In this document: positions 24,048-36,165 of the stretch, one piece after another
Numbering within the stretch: position 1 is the first letter of the stretch
Layout: every line of letters begins with the position of its first letter
From: Bolinopsis microptera
Taxonomy: Eukaryota > Ctenophora > Tentaculata > Lobata > Bolinopsidae
Direction: 5' to 3'
Length of the DNA stretch: 64,000 nucleotides
NCBI RefSeq assembly: GCF_026151205.1
Contig: NC_087074.1
Location: 16,937,962-17,001,961, forward strand
Translations under genes and position numbers: made by a program
The notes under the pieces: generated by a model
What the model saw: the letters and a program-made list of their open reading frames with translations, nothing else
Databases searched by the model: none
What the model was told of the DNA's origin: nothing

Positions 24048-24580
24048 TTCTTGTCATACGTTGTATGACCCGCCGCGCACGAGTGTGCGGCTCCCCTGTA
24101 TCCGGTATCGTAGAAACTCTACATAGTGAAACGACCGTGGTTGATTCACGATGTCAATCCTTCGCAGCTCGGTGAGGCACAGTGGTGCATCTCGCCGATC
24201 TAGCGATCTTGCTAGAAGCATTATTTGGTTGCGAGAAGCATTATTTGATGCGCGCGCGACCCAGTAGTGCATCGCGCTACAACATAATTCTTACGACTTT
24301 AGCCATACAAATTATATAACTCTCTCTGCAGATCATAGAATTGAGCAAAAATGGCGATGAGAAGAGATTGGAGATAAGAGTTTCATATCAACAGTCATCT
24401 TGAACTTTGTCCAACAGGGAAAGTGTATTTGTTACTAAAGATTTCTAATTCTTGTTTCACGATGTCAATCCTTCACAGCTCGGCGAGGCCCTGCAGTGGT
24501 GCATCTCGCCGATCTAGCGATCTTGCAAGACGAATTATTTGATGCGCGGCGCGGCCCAGTAGTGGATCGCGCTACAATTT
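24048..24580. repeat. hairpin-rich GCGCG repeat cluster
   Basis: It contains the hairpin GTCATACGTTGTATGAC and the recurring pieces TCTCGCCGATCTAGCGATCTT, here seen twice in slightly varied form (near 24190 and 24510), and GATGCGCG...GTAGCGCGATGCAC-type ends. The same modules recur at 20795-20860, 36089-36980 and 38172-38345. It is a short interspersed repeat family of unknown type. Confidence 0.65.
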
Positions 24581-25049
24581 CAATATGTTTTCGTGAAGAA
24601 ATCATTTAATAATTGATCGGGGAGTTGACCAAAGGCCATTAAAAACTGCTTTCACTCACCATCAAACAATCCACAATCCAAAACGTCACATTTAATGTTT
24701 AAAAACAAACGTGCCAAAAAATTATTTAAACAGGAAGTTACCAAAAAAGTGAACCCTTATCCTCATAGTTACTTTAGCCCTCCTTACGACTTTAGATAAA
24801 AAATGTTCACTTATCTTGGTATTATATTTGCCAAATACAACATCAAACATACACTTACAGATTACAGAAGCACATAAAACTAAAAGTAAATTGAGAAGTC
24901 CGATTTAATCATAATCTATCTTAGGCTTTAAACTTAAAGTTACATCCCCATTCCCTGTAAAGTTTTAGCTCTTATCAGCAATTAAATACGGGTGTCATAG
25001 TATATATAGTATAGCATAGTAATCAGTAGCAGTAGGTTTCAAAGATAAA

Positions 25050-26848
25050 TTACTGATTACCACTTGATATTAGTCCTAGCACAAAAACACGATTATCATT
25101 TTCCATTTCGGATCCCAAAATAGATCCAAAGAGCCACGAGCGTACAGTTAGTGGTGAGAAAATCTTTGAATATGATGTCTTGACTGGTACCGCGGCGGTT
25201 GTCTCGCAATTCCAAACCATGTCATCGATTCTTACGAATAGAATTATATTATTCGATAGCTTAGCGTCTCCATTGTCGTGTTTACAGACTGGTTTGCAGA
25301 ATACAACACGAAATCTTGTCCGGTGTTGGAAAAAATCACAAATGACCCTCTCAATGAGGGGGCATTTTGTGTGAACCGTCACCTCAATAGTTTTTCCACC
25401 TGCAAAAGTAATCATTATCATCATTTATAATATGTATAGTGTATACCGATTATTATGCTAGAATATTTTGTTCTGGTGTTTGCATGATAACCATTCTATA
25501 ATAGGGTGTTCACATATAATCTGATACTTTTTGGCCAAGTTTTAAACCCCTCCCCTCCGTAATCAGTTTCTAACTATAAAATAAGCCGATCATAAATTCT
25601 CAGAATTCGTATCCAGAAATGTTTCGAACCTGGGAAGCTGCAAGGAGAGGTAAAAGAAACAGCAGACGGATCTAAAACAGCATTATAGGTAAAATCTTTA
25701 GCGGCGTTTTGTAACTCTGGTTTTATAAGCGTCCAATATGATGAGAGTTTGACGAAAGCAGCTTGGAAGTTGACTACTGTTGGAAAGTAACGGTTAATGA
25801 CATAATTCACATAATTTACATAATATATCCTAACTTGTAAATATTTTATTGAAATGTTAAATTCTCAATATCTTGCTGTTTTAAAGACGTGCAATGTATG
25901 GTGACTCAGTCAACATGACAAACCTGACAAGTTCTTTAGCAGGGAGGACATACCAGAGATACCCTGAAAGTGTTGTCTGATAAAGTTGATAGCACTGCCG
26001 CAACGGTTTGTGGCTGCCAGTACATCCAGCAGATTTCTATCTGTTGACAAGTTTACAACACAGTCACCAGAGTTTATCTGATCGAGAGCGTGGCCAGGTG
26101 GAGTCTGGTTCACGTTTGTGAAACTCTGATGAATCCCCTGGAACCTGATAAAAGAATGCTAAAGATGAATTGGGATCAGGTCATCAGGTGACTCATATCT
26201 TTGTTCTATAATTTGTTATGATACTATTGGGAGTAATGAATTGATGTCAATCATTATGATAACTGAAAAATGAGAATTAAAGTATTGAGATATTTTCTGT
26301 CGTACTAAAAGTAATTTAGAAGAGCAAAGAGAATATAATTCCCTTACAATAATAATCAAAACAAGAACCTTTTTCCGAGAATGTGTCTGCATGCGGAGGA
26401 GAGAATTTGCCCGTCTCCAATAATCACCACACTTGTTGGTTTATTGAGCTCCATTACTTTGTGTAGACACAGGGACACAGCTAGCGAGGCCCACACCTCG
26501 GGAGAGAAGCCGTACTCCTCACTGAAACAACACAACAACATCATTCGTTGGTTTATCGTTTGTTTATCGTTTTATTTGTTTATCGCTTATTTATCGCTTG
26601 TTTATCGCTTGTTTATCGCTTGTTTATCGTTTGTTTATCGTTTGTTTATCATTTGTTTATCGCTTGTTTATCGCTTGTTTATCGCTTGTTTATCGCTTGT
26701 TTATCGCTTGTTTATCGTTTGTTTATCGCTTGTTTATCGCTTGTTTATCGTTGACTTGAAGTGTAAAGACGGAAATCTAATTTCTGCACCAAGGGAGAGA
26801 TGACCCCTACCTCCAGGATGTAGAATACTCATATAATAATAATAACAT
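25050..26848 (-). CDS. unrecognised five-exon gene, 302-residue protein
   Basis: Exons 26811-26848, 26369-26521, 25924-26144, 25630-25776 and 25050-25399 join in phase with GT-AG borders, giving 909 nt (302 codons plus stop). The third exon onward reads smoothly through each splice. The first exon (MLLLLYEYSTSW) is short and the least secure, because its ATG may be internal to a longer exon. Visible features are a hydrophobic patch TSVVIIGDGQ near residue 42 that could be a strand-turn of an alpha/beta domain, and a Cys-rich stretch (VVFCKPVCKH) in the last exon. I do not recognise the family. Intron 1 contains an 11-bp minisatellite. Confidence 0.7.
26545..26752. repeat. 11-bp minisatellite in an intron
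   Basis: Unit about TTGTTTATCGC repeated some 18 times. Because 11 is not a multiple of three, successive units pass through all frames, yet no stop arises, which produces two spurious plus-strand frames. It lies in intron 1 of the minus-strand gene. Confidence 0.92.
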
Positions 26849-27764
26849 TCTGTTGAGTATAATATGTGGCCCTGTTAGACGTTAGTGTAACTTTTGCTTG
26901 ATCCCTGATTGTTTGTTCTCTAATATTTTGTATAAACAATATACATTTCAATCTTGTATATATGTCCCGTCTATATTTCATGTTCTCCTCTGGTCTCTAC
27001 GATCAGCTGACTCCGGGCCAGAAAATCATTATCGAGTGCCATGGTTTGAAACCTTGACAGTCGAGAACAGTTGAGACCGTGTATAAAAATACAGTGACAT
27101 ATTCTGCCCGCCCCTCCCCCCCCCCCCCCCGACATTAATCTCGTAGGTGGTTGTCACGAACTTGCATTCTTTTATTCCGCGGAGAGTTAAGTGTAAATTG
27201 TTTAGTTAATGAAGTCATCATTTTCAAGAAGTCCCATCTACTCTCGTAAACATTACACCATCGTTTGTGATACCTTGGACACTACCGTGCAATATGATAT
27301 TACTCCTAATCTCTCTATAACGTAATCTCTATGTTGTTGTTTTACATTCTAAGGCATTTATACTCGGTACTCATTAGTCAGCGTTTGGTACTTTTGATTT
27401 TGGCTTTATGTGGTCACTAGTGTAACCGTGCCTTTATGTGGTCATGCTATGTTAAAACACATGTTATTAAGTTTCATTGTGTTATTAAGTTCATTGTGCT
27501 TCGTTTGCTTTATATTTGTTAGTTTGTTGGGGGGAGGGGTGGGGTGGTATTTGAAGAGCTTTATAATTTCTGGACAATAACCACATGTGTAGGGTGGGGT
27601 TGGGTGTGAACAGAGTTTGTATTTTGTTCCTATCCTAAGTTGTGTGGGCCAAATGTAAAAGAAAACATAGTGGCCTTGTGTCAATATTGTGTAGCTTTGC
27701 TTCTTTTTCCGTAAGCGGATCAACAGCAAGAAAATATGTACACATTACACGTAAATGGTGAGGT
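26849..27764. other. intergenic, nothing recognised
   Basis: It contains a C-run near 27116-27131 and G-rich stretches near 27530-27605. No supported gene. Confidence 0.4.
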
Positions 27765-28200
27765 AAATGTGTGTAGGACCTGAATGTGTGTAGGACCTGA
27801 ATGTGTGTAGGACCTGAATGTGTGTAGGACCTGAATGTGTGTAGGACCTGAATGTGTGTAGGACCTGAATGTGTGTATGACCTGAATGTGTGTAGGACCT
27901 GAATGTGTGTAGGACCTGAATGTGTGTAGGACCTGAATGTGTGTAGGACCTGAATGTGTGTAGGACCTGAATGTGTGTAGGACCTGAATGTGTGTAGGAC
28001 CTGAATGTGTGTAGGACCTGAATGTGTGTATGACCTGAATGTGTGTACTGTGTAGGACCTGAATGTGTATACTGTGTAGGACCTGAATGTGTGTAGGACA
28101 TGAATGTGTGTACTGTGTAGGACCTGAATGTGTGTAGGACATGAATGTGTGTACTGTGTAGGACCTGAATGTGTGTAGGACCTGAATGTGTGTAGGACCT
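27765..28200. repeat. 17-bp minisatellite, about 25 units
   Basis: Unit GTGTGTAGGACCTGAAT. The right third has expanded variant units with an extra TACTGTGTAG-type segment. It is intergenic, and the minus-strand open frames across it are artefacts of the period. Confidence 0.95.
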
Positions 28201-28396
28201 AAACTGTCGGTTTGTAGAGAGTGTTATAGTGCTCATCACAGTGTGTTACACAATTTTGTGAAATATGATATTATTTCTAATCTCTCTCTAATCTTTGTGG
28301 ATCATATTTTGAAAAACTTCTGGCGAGGAAATTTTCAAGTAGCTGACGATGTTTATAAACATCGTGTCCTTGGACACGTTCATTGAAGTTTGAGGA

Positions 28397-30622
28397 TATA
28401 TGGACACGTTCATTTGAGTTTGAGGATATTGGTAAACAAAAATAATAGCGTTTTCGACGATAGTGGCTTAATTTTGACATCTATTAACCTAGCACGTTCA
28501 GAAGTTCTGAACATTAGCCACGTAACCCATACTCCCATATGCACTGCTCAGAAAGAAAATCTATTGTTGTTAGGTACTATAATGTTTCAAATGTCACATT
28601 TTGTGTGACTTAGTTAACTGCAGTTGTCTAATTATCATTCCTTGGTCTGAAATATAGTAGATAAGGTCAATCTAACAATTATGATACAACATTGGTTAAA
28701 GGGCACGGATCGAACGGTTACAAGGCAATATTTGGGTAACTTTGTCACACTCAGAATAACATCCCTCTATTCTACTGTGAGGTGTCTTCAAAACCCTTTC
28801 AACTCATTATCTGATGGTTGATCTACCAATCATAGCCCTAAAATATGTTGTTTTGAATAGTTAGCTAATACAGGCACTTAGTTATTGGGAAATGAGGTTA
28901 ATTCTGTCACAATATATGGAATTTTTGGCGAATTATTTATATCTGATTTTGGTTTGAAAGGCGGGAAAACTTTATATGATGACAATGTAGTTGATGCAAG
29001 TTAGGATCAGTTGATGTTTACATTGTCACAAAATTGATACGAAATCGTAAATAGGTTAAAAACAATGATTATAGAATGAAACAGTCTATTATAATAACTC
29101 TTATAATAACTGATGTGACAAAGTAAACATGTCTTGCCCCTATTTTGAAGATCTATATTCTATAATTCTATTAGAATTCAACATTCTTTCAGAAAAAATT
29201 GGTAGAATATTGTCCAGAATATCAGAGCTTAAATTTGACAATTTTAGGTTAAATTCGTCAAAGTCACAAAAAATGTGACAAAATTAACTTTTCCTGCCCT
29301 AACAATTTCAAGATAGTGTAAAAATTAGCATAGGCTGCTTTATTACCTATATAGATCAATCCAAACTACAAAAAAATATATGTTAATGTGATGCGCGACG
29401 ATTACCTAACTCTTATAATAACTGATGTGACAAAGTGAACATGTCTTGCCCCTATTTTGAAGATCTATAACTCCATTAGAATTCAACATTCTTTCAAAAA
29501 CGATTGGAAGAATATTTTCCAGAACATCAGAGCTCAATTTTAACAATTTTAGATTAAATTGTCAAATAAACTGAAAATGTCACGAAATTAACTTTCCCTG
29601 CCCCAACAATATCAAGATAGTGTGTTAAAATTGGCATAGGATGCTTTATTGCCGATATTCATCGATCCAAACTACGAAAAAGATCTGTTAATCTGATGAC
29701 GATTACCTAACTCTTATAATAACTAATGTGACAAAGTAAACATGTCTTGACCCTATTTTGAAGATCTATACCTGTATTAGAATACTATGTAACTGTATCA
29801 TCAAAAAAATTTCGATAAACTAGTCATTTTGCCAGCAAGGAGCTAACACATAACAGAGTTATAATAATTTTTTGTGACGAAATTACCCTATTTTTGACCA
29901 TGTTGCGGTAGTTTAATTGTGACACTGTTAACATATTACCACCGGTCACCGGATAATGATTTATGTGACTGGTGCATGGTACTAGCAGTGTTGTTTGATC
30001 CATTATAGTACGCAATATAAGGGGTTTAAGCTGGTATATCATTATTTGTTCAATTTCACACATGTTCAGATATCATCAAGATCATGTGACAAAGTAAACT
30101 TGGTTGTGCCTTCTGTGTTTTAATTCCTTACGACTATATGATATAATAACAATTCCCAGCACTTCCAGGCCATCAAATAAACCTACACTACTCAGCATTG
30201 CTTATCAGGGTGCCCTAAACATTCATCACATATTTTCTTTAATGTGTGACAGAGTAAACCTGAGTGCACCATCTAACGAAAAATGTCGTCAAATATGTAG
30301 GTAATGGTCATATGTACCCATCCAATTAACTGGACACCCAAAAATTTGGTCATAAACGGTGGCAAGGGGTCCATATTTACTCCGTCACATGTTTATAGTG
30401 TGACAATGTAACCATTACCGTGCCGGCCGTATTTAAGCGATATCTTATCACCTGATTAAGATATCGTTATGTGACAAAGTTAGCCTGGAGGATGAGACGA
30501 TTATCCTAACCATCAAGGGTTTATGTAATTTCATAGTGTGACAAAGTCAACTACACTGTGCCTTTTAATAGGGTCACTTATATTTACCAATATCCTCAAA
30601 CTCAAATGAACGTGTCCATATA
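28397..30622. mobile_element. 2.2-kb element with perfect 40-bp terminal inverted repeats
   Basis: The left end (28397-28436, starting TATATGGACACGTTCATTTG) and the right end (30583-30622) are exact 40-bp reverse complements. Just outside the left end (28373-28396) is a second, imperfect direct copy of the end motif. The interior has no coding frame. It carries a recurring motif GTGACAAAGTAAAC and variants, and about 2.2 tandem 300-bp units at 29098-29790. It looks like a non-autonomous DNA transposon with internal repeats. No target-site duplication could be fixed. Confidence 0.72.
29098..29790 (+). repeat. tandem ~300-bp repeat, 2.2 copies
   Basis: Units start at 29098, 29410 and 29711 with CTCTTATAATAACT, followed by the GTGACAAAGT motif and CTATTTTGAAGATCTATA. 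The first two units are about 312 and 301 bp, and the third stops after about 80 bp. They lie inside the 28397-30622 element. Confidence 0.85.
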
Positions 30623-30765
30623 CATACCTTCTAGCCACTCTCTTGCTACTCCAAGTCACCTATGATATCTGGCCGAAAGGTCGTTCTAGTTATATATAAA
30701 ATATATTTTTGTTTGCTTTAATTGATATCAAATACAATTTTTGTTTCCTTGAATTGTTTTTTTCT
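30623..30765 (+). repeat. dispersed repeat family X, copy 3 (3' part only)
   Basis: It begins ACCTTCTAGCCACTCTCTTG and ends in the ATTGTT-type tail, matching the 3' third of copies 1 and 2. It abuts the terminal inverted repeat of the 2.2-kb element exactly, so the copy was probably cut by that insertion or by later rearrangement. Confidence 0.7.
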
Positions 30766-31424
30766 TGATTGTTTTGCAACAATGTTAATTTTCAATCGGT
30801 CAATAATATTGAATAAGTTATACACATTTGTGTATAACTTATTCAATATTAATTAATTGTTTGTCCCGTTATTCTTTTTCCTTCCTCTTTTCCTTGTCAT
30901 CCCCTTTAGTTTTAAGATTCTTGCTATAAATGGCTACAGCTAACACTATTAATGCTAAGTACCAAACAACAAGTGGGAGGTGGATCGTTGGTACCATTAA
31001 ATCGATTTAACACCGCAATTCCAGTCGCAAGCCTGGGACCACTACTAGCATAGTCACAACATCTACAAAGCTGCCATATAGCCTGACTGACAATTTTCTC
31101 GACTGACTGACAATGTTTCTTCTTTTTCCCATTTAGAATACAAAGATTAGTACATTTTAGCTTATGATTAATATTATATTTTTACCTATAGTTTACTTAG
31201 ATTGTCTATTTTACAGTTATAAAATGTCCCGGACTAGCATCACCTGACTTAACCAGAATCGTGCGAAGTCGGCCACTACTAGTTACAGTAAGTATCATCT
31301 CTAACCACTGGTAGAGGTTCCAAAAATTGATATGCGCAATATTTGTATTATATTAGTAATATATACAGTAATATATAGTATATTAGAGATATACATAATA
31401 TATTAGTAATATACTGATATAGTA

Positions 31425-32011
31425 CAGACAGAATAGATCTGTCTGAAAAAATCGATTTCCGACACAAGAGGCTTTCTAAGGATTTTTGAGTTCCATTCGA
31501 TGCCCTTAAAGTTAACGGCAGACAAACTTTTCCAAACTTTTCCACGTGTCTTGAGGCCACATTTGCCACTTTTTCCCACCTTTCTTGTTTGTCGAATATC
31601 TTTAGTTGTGAACATCATAGAAGGTTGCAGATTAATCGAGGGTGTTTATCTTATCAACGAGAAAAACGTTTGTGATGACAACTTTCACGTCAGACAATCA
31701 AATAATTGGATAATTACTAATTACCTAATTACCAAAAGTCAAAATGATCGGAATCGCTTTAAACACGAAGAAAAGTAGTTTTTAGACAATTTTTCACTTC
31801 CAAATATTTTTTGAGACTGAGAAAAAAATTCGTCAAAAGTGATCAAATTGCATGAAACGTGGAGCAAAATGCTTTTCGGATACACTTTGCGAATTTGTCG
31901 TTTCGGGAAGTTTGGAAAAGTTAAGGGCATCGAATGAAATTCAAAAACGTCAAAAATCCTTAGAAAGCTTCTTGTGTCAGTAAATCGATTTTTTTCAGAT
32001 GGATCTGTCTG
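31425..32011. mobile_element. 587-bp MITE with TA target duplication
   Basis: The ends CAGACAG and CTGTCTG are flanked by TA on both sides. The arms continue as imperfect inverted repeats of more than 100 bp that share GACACAAGARGCTTTCTAAGG and ATTCGATGCCCTTAA. TA flanks are typical of Tc1/mariner-type elements. No transposase is present. It lies about 120 bp upstream of the 32132 gene. Confidence 0.7.
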
Positions 32012-32131
32012 TACTAATAGTATAAATAAATTTTACAATCCGTCTTTATCAACATTCGCAACATTTTCAGGAGAATAGAGTTCACCAACTGAAGAGAAAG
32101 GACGAACGAACCCCTAGGGCTAGACATAAAA

Positions 32132-32731
32132 ATGGACAAAACCGGACAAAACATTAAGTTTCCAATAAAGGGTAAACTCTGCTCGGTGGAGGAAATATCC
32201 GAACTTGCTGTTAAGATACGTGCCGTTCCTGAAGATGAGTATTATAAATTTAATTTTCCATATGTCACAAAGCGGATTCTTAGCACAGAGTTCCTCAGTG
32301 TGTTTGTTGATTTGTACAGCACGAATGAGGACATACAATTCAGACGAGATGCAACCCTGCTGCTGAAAGGGATATCTAAATACGGTGATCACAGCAAGGA
32401 GGGAAGTTTTAAAGAGCTAGTAGATCGTGGGATAACGAAACTTATCTTGAGTGAGTGTGAAGATTCAGATGATGCTGATCTGATGACGAATATTGTAACA
32501 GTTTTAAGACATGTTTCATCGGCACAAAATTTTGCTCTTTTGCCTTGCCTTGCTTTAGATGGTCTGTACGGCAAACTGTTTGACCTGCTGACTACCTGGA
32601 AAACTAATGATGACATCGTTGCGATCCTCCTTGCTGCGTTTACACAGATATGTTTCCTTGAGATGGAACCAAGCAAGGATAATGACCTACAAGATTCATG
32701 TTATGGGCTCCTCAACCAAATCACTATTTAG
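32132..32731 (+). CDS. single-exon helical-repeat (ARM-like) protein, 199 aa
   Basis: An uninterrupted frame with natural codon and residue use. It starts at an ATG preceded by an A-rich context (ACATAAAAATGG) and ends in TAG. The protein is almost entirely amphipathic helices with leucine-rich periodicity (LRHVSSAQNFALLP, VAILLAAFTQICFLEM), as in armadillo or HEAT arrays. I recognise no specific family. It has no signal peptide, membrane segment or catalytic motif. It could be a full small gene, a retrogene or an exon of a larger gene. Confidence 0.6.
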   Translation: MDKTGQNIKFPIKGKLCSVEEISELAVKIRAVPEDEYYKFNFPYVTKRILSTEFLSVFVDLYSTNEDIQFRRDATLLLKGISKYGDHSKEGSFKELVDRGITKLILSECEDSDDADLMTNIVTVLRHVSSAQNFALLPCLALDGLYGKLFDLLTTWKTNDDIVAILLAAFTQICFLEMEPSKDNDLQDSCYGLLNQITI

Positions 32732-34135
32732 ATCGGTGATTTGAAACGTAGAGTACCATTAAATTTACTTAAATATTAAAATGAATACTTAAAAATAGTC
32801 AAATAGTTCCACAGCCGCTGTGTGCTGAGTATTACAAAACGGCTTTCTACGAAATCTTTTAAAAAACACTGTTTGCAAAGTGCTACTACTGTCTTCGACG
32901 TTTACGTCGTTCGTCGTCGCACAGGGAAATGCTTCCTTAAATCTGCTATCTCAAGATCTGAAAACATTACCATACTAATTTTATGACACTATATTTCTTA
33001 TAATTGACCTGGTCCACAGATACAACAACAACATTTAACAACGTCGAACATATATGTCAAGAAATTAAAGAGAACTTCCGATAATGTGGATTACAACGGT
33101 TAGCGCACGGTTACCTCGTAGTAATAACTGGATCAAGATTGCCTCAACAATCTCGGAATTTGAAACGTAAGACCCAATGCTGGTATTTTTCAAGCTCCGA
33201 TGTGCGGTCAACCAAGTTCTTTTTTTCTCCTCCAGGCTTAAATGGATGCCACACTCCTGTGACCAAAGATAATATTAAGCAAAATATAAACGATAAAGTC
33301 CCTCTCTATGTTATATTATTATGGCACTATTACTGTAATTTCATTCCTCGAACGAAGTGATCTCAAACACTAACCATGCCACTTTATTAACAGCGATTGT
33401 TCAATTTTATACTTTTTATTACACTAATATACATTTAATGCAACTTTATTTTCCACCTGAAGTTAAATAAGATTATAACCAACCTTTATTAACACGGCAA
33501 GTTAATAAACCAAAATCTGCCATATATTCGACGGCGCAAAATACTCAAAAATCTGGCCAAATTTGCTGTTATTATATTGGACTGATCCATATAAGCTTGT
33601 GTTATTCGTTATATTGTATGAGTGGTCGTTTTCAATATCCCACCACGTGGGTATTCTTTCCGGTTATAGTCATTCCCGCTCATGCTAAGTTATAAGTAAT
33701 TTGGTTATCTTTTTGCAACTGTTAACAATTTGTCAATATGTTGAATTATGATTCATGGATAAAGCAATATAATTAAAAAAACAATTGGAAATGCCATAAC
33801 AATATAGTAACCTCGATAAACCACTTTCATGATCTCCATGCAGCAGTGCAGTGTGCGTGTTTCATAGGCAAAACTTAAGTAAATAGTAACGATTTAAACG
33901 TTTTCCCCTGTCAGCACGGTATATCAAGATTTTATGTATATGAATCTCCCAAGAGAACCTATATCGGCCATATCGGCTTGGAATCTAGGAACATATATAA
34001 CCTTCGATATTACACGCTATCTTGTTGTCCAACTTTGTATCACACCAACACTACACTACCACTACACTACACTACACACACTCACTACACTACACTTCAA
34101 ATGCACTACACTACAACACACACTACTCTAACACA

Positions 34136-34220
34136 TACACTACACTACACTACACTACACTACACTACACTACACTACACTACACTACACTACACTACAC
34201 TACACTACACTACACTACAC
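34136..34220. repeat. (CTACA)n microsatellite
   Basis: About 17 pure units preceded by 70 bp of degenerate CTACA-like sequence starting near 34050. Confidence 0.93.
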
Positions 34221-35689
34221 CTATATGAAAATTATAAAATAATTAATAAGGTCATAAACCGATTCGGTTCAGTACAGTCTATACTATAACGTTGTATTAG
34301 AGAATAATATACACTCAAACCTCCATTTTGTAACCAGGCCCCAATGAACAGAATCCCCAATTTGGCACTTTTATTCATTTACTCAAAACCACGGTGAATT
34401 GAGGTTTACTGTATTATATGGCATCGTGTTCGCTAGTATTTAAAAACAGAGAAAATAAGCGTCCCAAAAAAATTTATAGATTCACAAACTGGATTTAGAT
34501 GATTCCAGCTAACACGGGATCTAATGTAGGATTTCATTAGATCAACCATAATCACGATATCACGATTAGTTAGACTGTCTATTCTTTTTGGGACCCTATA
34601 GTTCATTCATTAAAAAACCACCCACCCAAGCCAAGTGGAGGCCGATCTACCGTTTGGGGCTCACGCTTAATCTTGGTGGGGTGGTGTGGTTGTGGTGGTA
34701 AAGCCAACAAACCCCATTTTTAACAACTTCAAGATTCTGACCATCTCGTTAGTAAACTTCAAGCCTTGGAAACCCAATCAACTCCGAACAACTAGGAACC
34801 ATCTGATACATTCCCCGACAACCTAGGACCCTCTGGAGATACAAGCACTGGACACAAGGCGAGAAACCCAACCAGCTTTTCTTTTCAAAAGTTGATGTTA
34901 TCGTTAAATAATAAAGTTATTAGAATTTGCTGTTGATGAAACACATTTTTATTTTCACTATTTTCAGTGAAAAACTTGAATTTTATTTATCTTTTGGCTT
35001 AGCTTCTAACTTACTCATAGCTTCTAACAGCTATGAGAACCATGGTTACCAACGGTGTCGAATTCCTGTATGTATTAGATCGATATTCATTTTTAGAGAG
35101 AACAGATTCCTTATCATGATAGCGTCATTTTATATTTATTTTGGCATTAGATTTTGCTACCGTCATATTTGGATTATATCTGCTTTAGGGGAGGGAACAG
35201 GAATATGGGGTCATGTTTGTAGATTCTGATTGCCTAGAAAATGTAAAACTAATATCTGAATGGAAAATGCAAACATACAAACCAATTTCATTCATGCTGA
35301 AAGGGGCTATGATTATTTGACTCCAATATTTTAAACCTATGTTTGTAAAATTTAGGATGCCCCCCCCCCCTCCCCTCCCCCGCATTAGAATTCTTCAGCC
35401 GCTACTACATGATAACTTTAAATAACTTGGCTGCTACATCCCTTATCTGACTGTAAGCATACCTGCTTATCCGTGATATTTTGGTAGTGACATTTCCAGA
35501 CCCCTCAAATTAAACAAGTGGCTACCCTTTAAATTAAGTAAAAACTTTTCATTGTGCTGCCTCTAATAGTGTGTAATTAAATTTCTACTAGTGAGTTAGG
35601 AGAGAAAGATATCTTGTGTTTATTATTGTTATGGTAGCTGATGATTTTTATTTTGTTTTCATCTAAATAGTGTTTACTTGATGGTATTC

Positions 35690-35756
35690 CCCCCCCCCCT
35701 GGCCCCCCCTCCCCCCCTCCCCCCCCCCCCCCCTCCCCCCCCCCCCCCCCCTCTCC
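35690..35756. repeat. C-rich tract
   Basis: Runs of C separated by single T, A or GG, about 65 bp. Such tracts can form quadruplex (G strand) or i-motif (C strand) structures. Confidence 0.9.
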
Positions 35757-36088
35757 CCGATATGAACAAAAAGAATCTGTAGAGAGTAGCCACAACTGAA
35801 CGGTCAGGAAGACGTGCCACTAAAATGACACTTGAAAAAACAGCCCAACTCAGACTGCAGACGCTCCCACTAAATCGCTCGCCCAAATTTTTGAAAATTC
35901 TTGTGAAAAGACCCTGAGGGTATATGAAACTGAAAGTAATCTGGATCGGTGCAAATCCGTAAAAACCCAAGACACAGGACAATTTTTGGGCGAATTAGTA
36001 AGATTAAGACTATAATAAGGCCCAACTTAGAGTTAGACGTTCAGTTGACCACAAGACCGGCCTAGCTCTCCCAGACACCAGAGGTCCT

Positions 36089-36165
36089 TGTCATACGTTG
36101 TATGACCCGCCGCACACGAAGTGCGCGGCTCCCCCTGTATCGTCGAAGACGATACAGGGTGAAGC
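36089..36165. repeat. chain of three adjacent hairpins
   Basis: Successive perfect or near-perfect stems occur: GTCATAC/GTATGAC, then a CCGC..CAC/GTGCGCGG stem, then CCCTGTATCGTC/GACGATACAGGG. The same chain occurs at 24053-24110 and, reversed, at 38290-38350. Confidence 0.7.

Larger units (their letters stand above)
32732..36061. other. intergenic, only simple repeats recognised
   Basis: No supported gene. It contains the CTACA pentanucleotide array near 34.1 kb and a C-rich tract at 35690-35756. Confidence 0.4.

Noticed and set aside
26545-28200. CRISPR-like look of regularly repeated units
   Set aside because: The units are contiguous, without unique spacers, and the DNA is eukaryotic; these are minisatellites.
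27720-28239. Minus-strand frames of 140 and 164 residues with a repeated HIQVLHTFRSYT motif
   Set aside because: They come from the 17-bp minisatellite, and no splice, promoter or flanking coding signal supports a gene.
30623-30765. Reading the 2.2-kb TIR element as inserted inside repeat X with X continuing on its left
   Set aside because: No repeat-X sequence is found at 28300-28396, so a simple insertion model fails.
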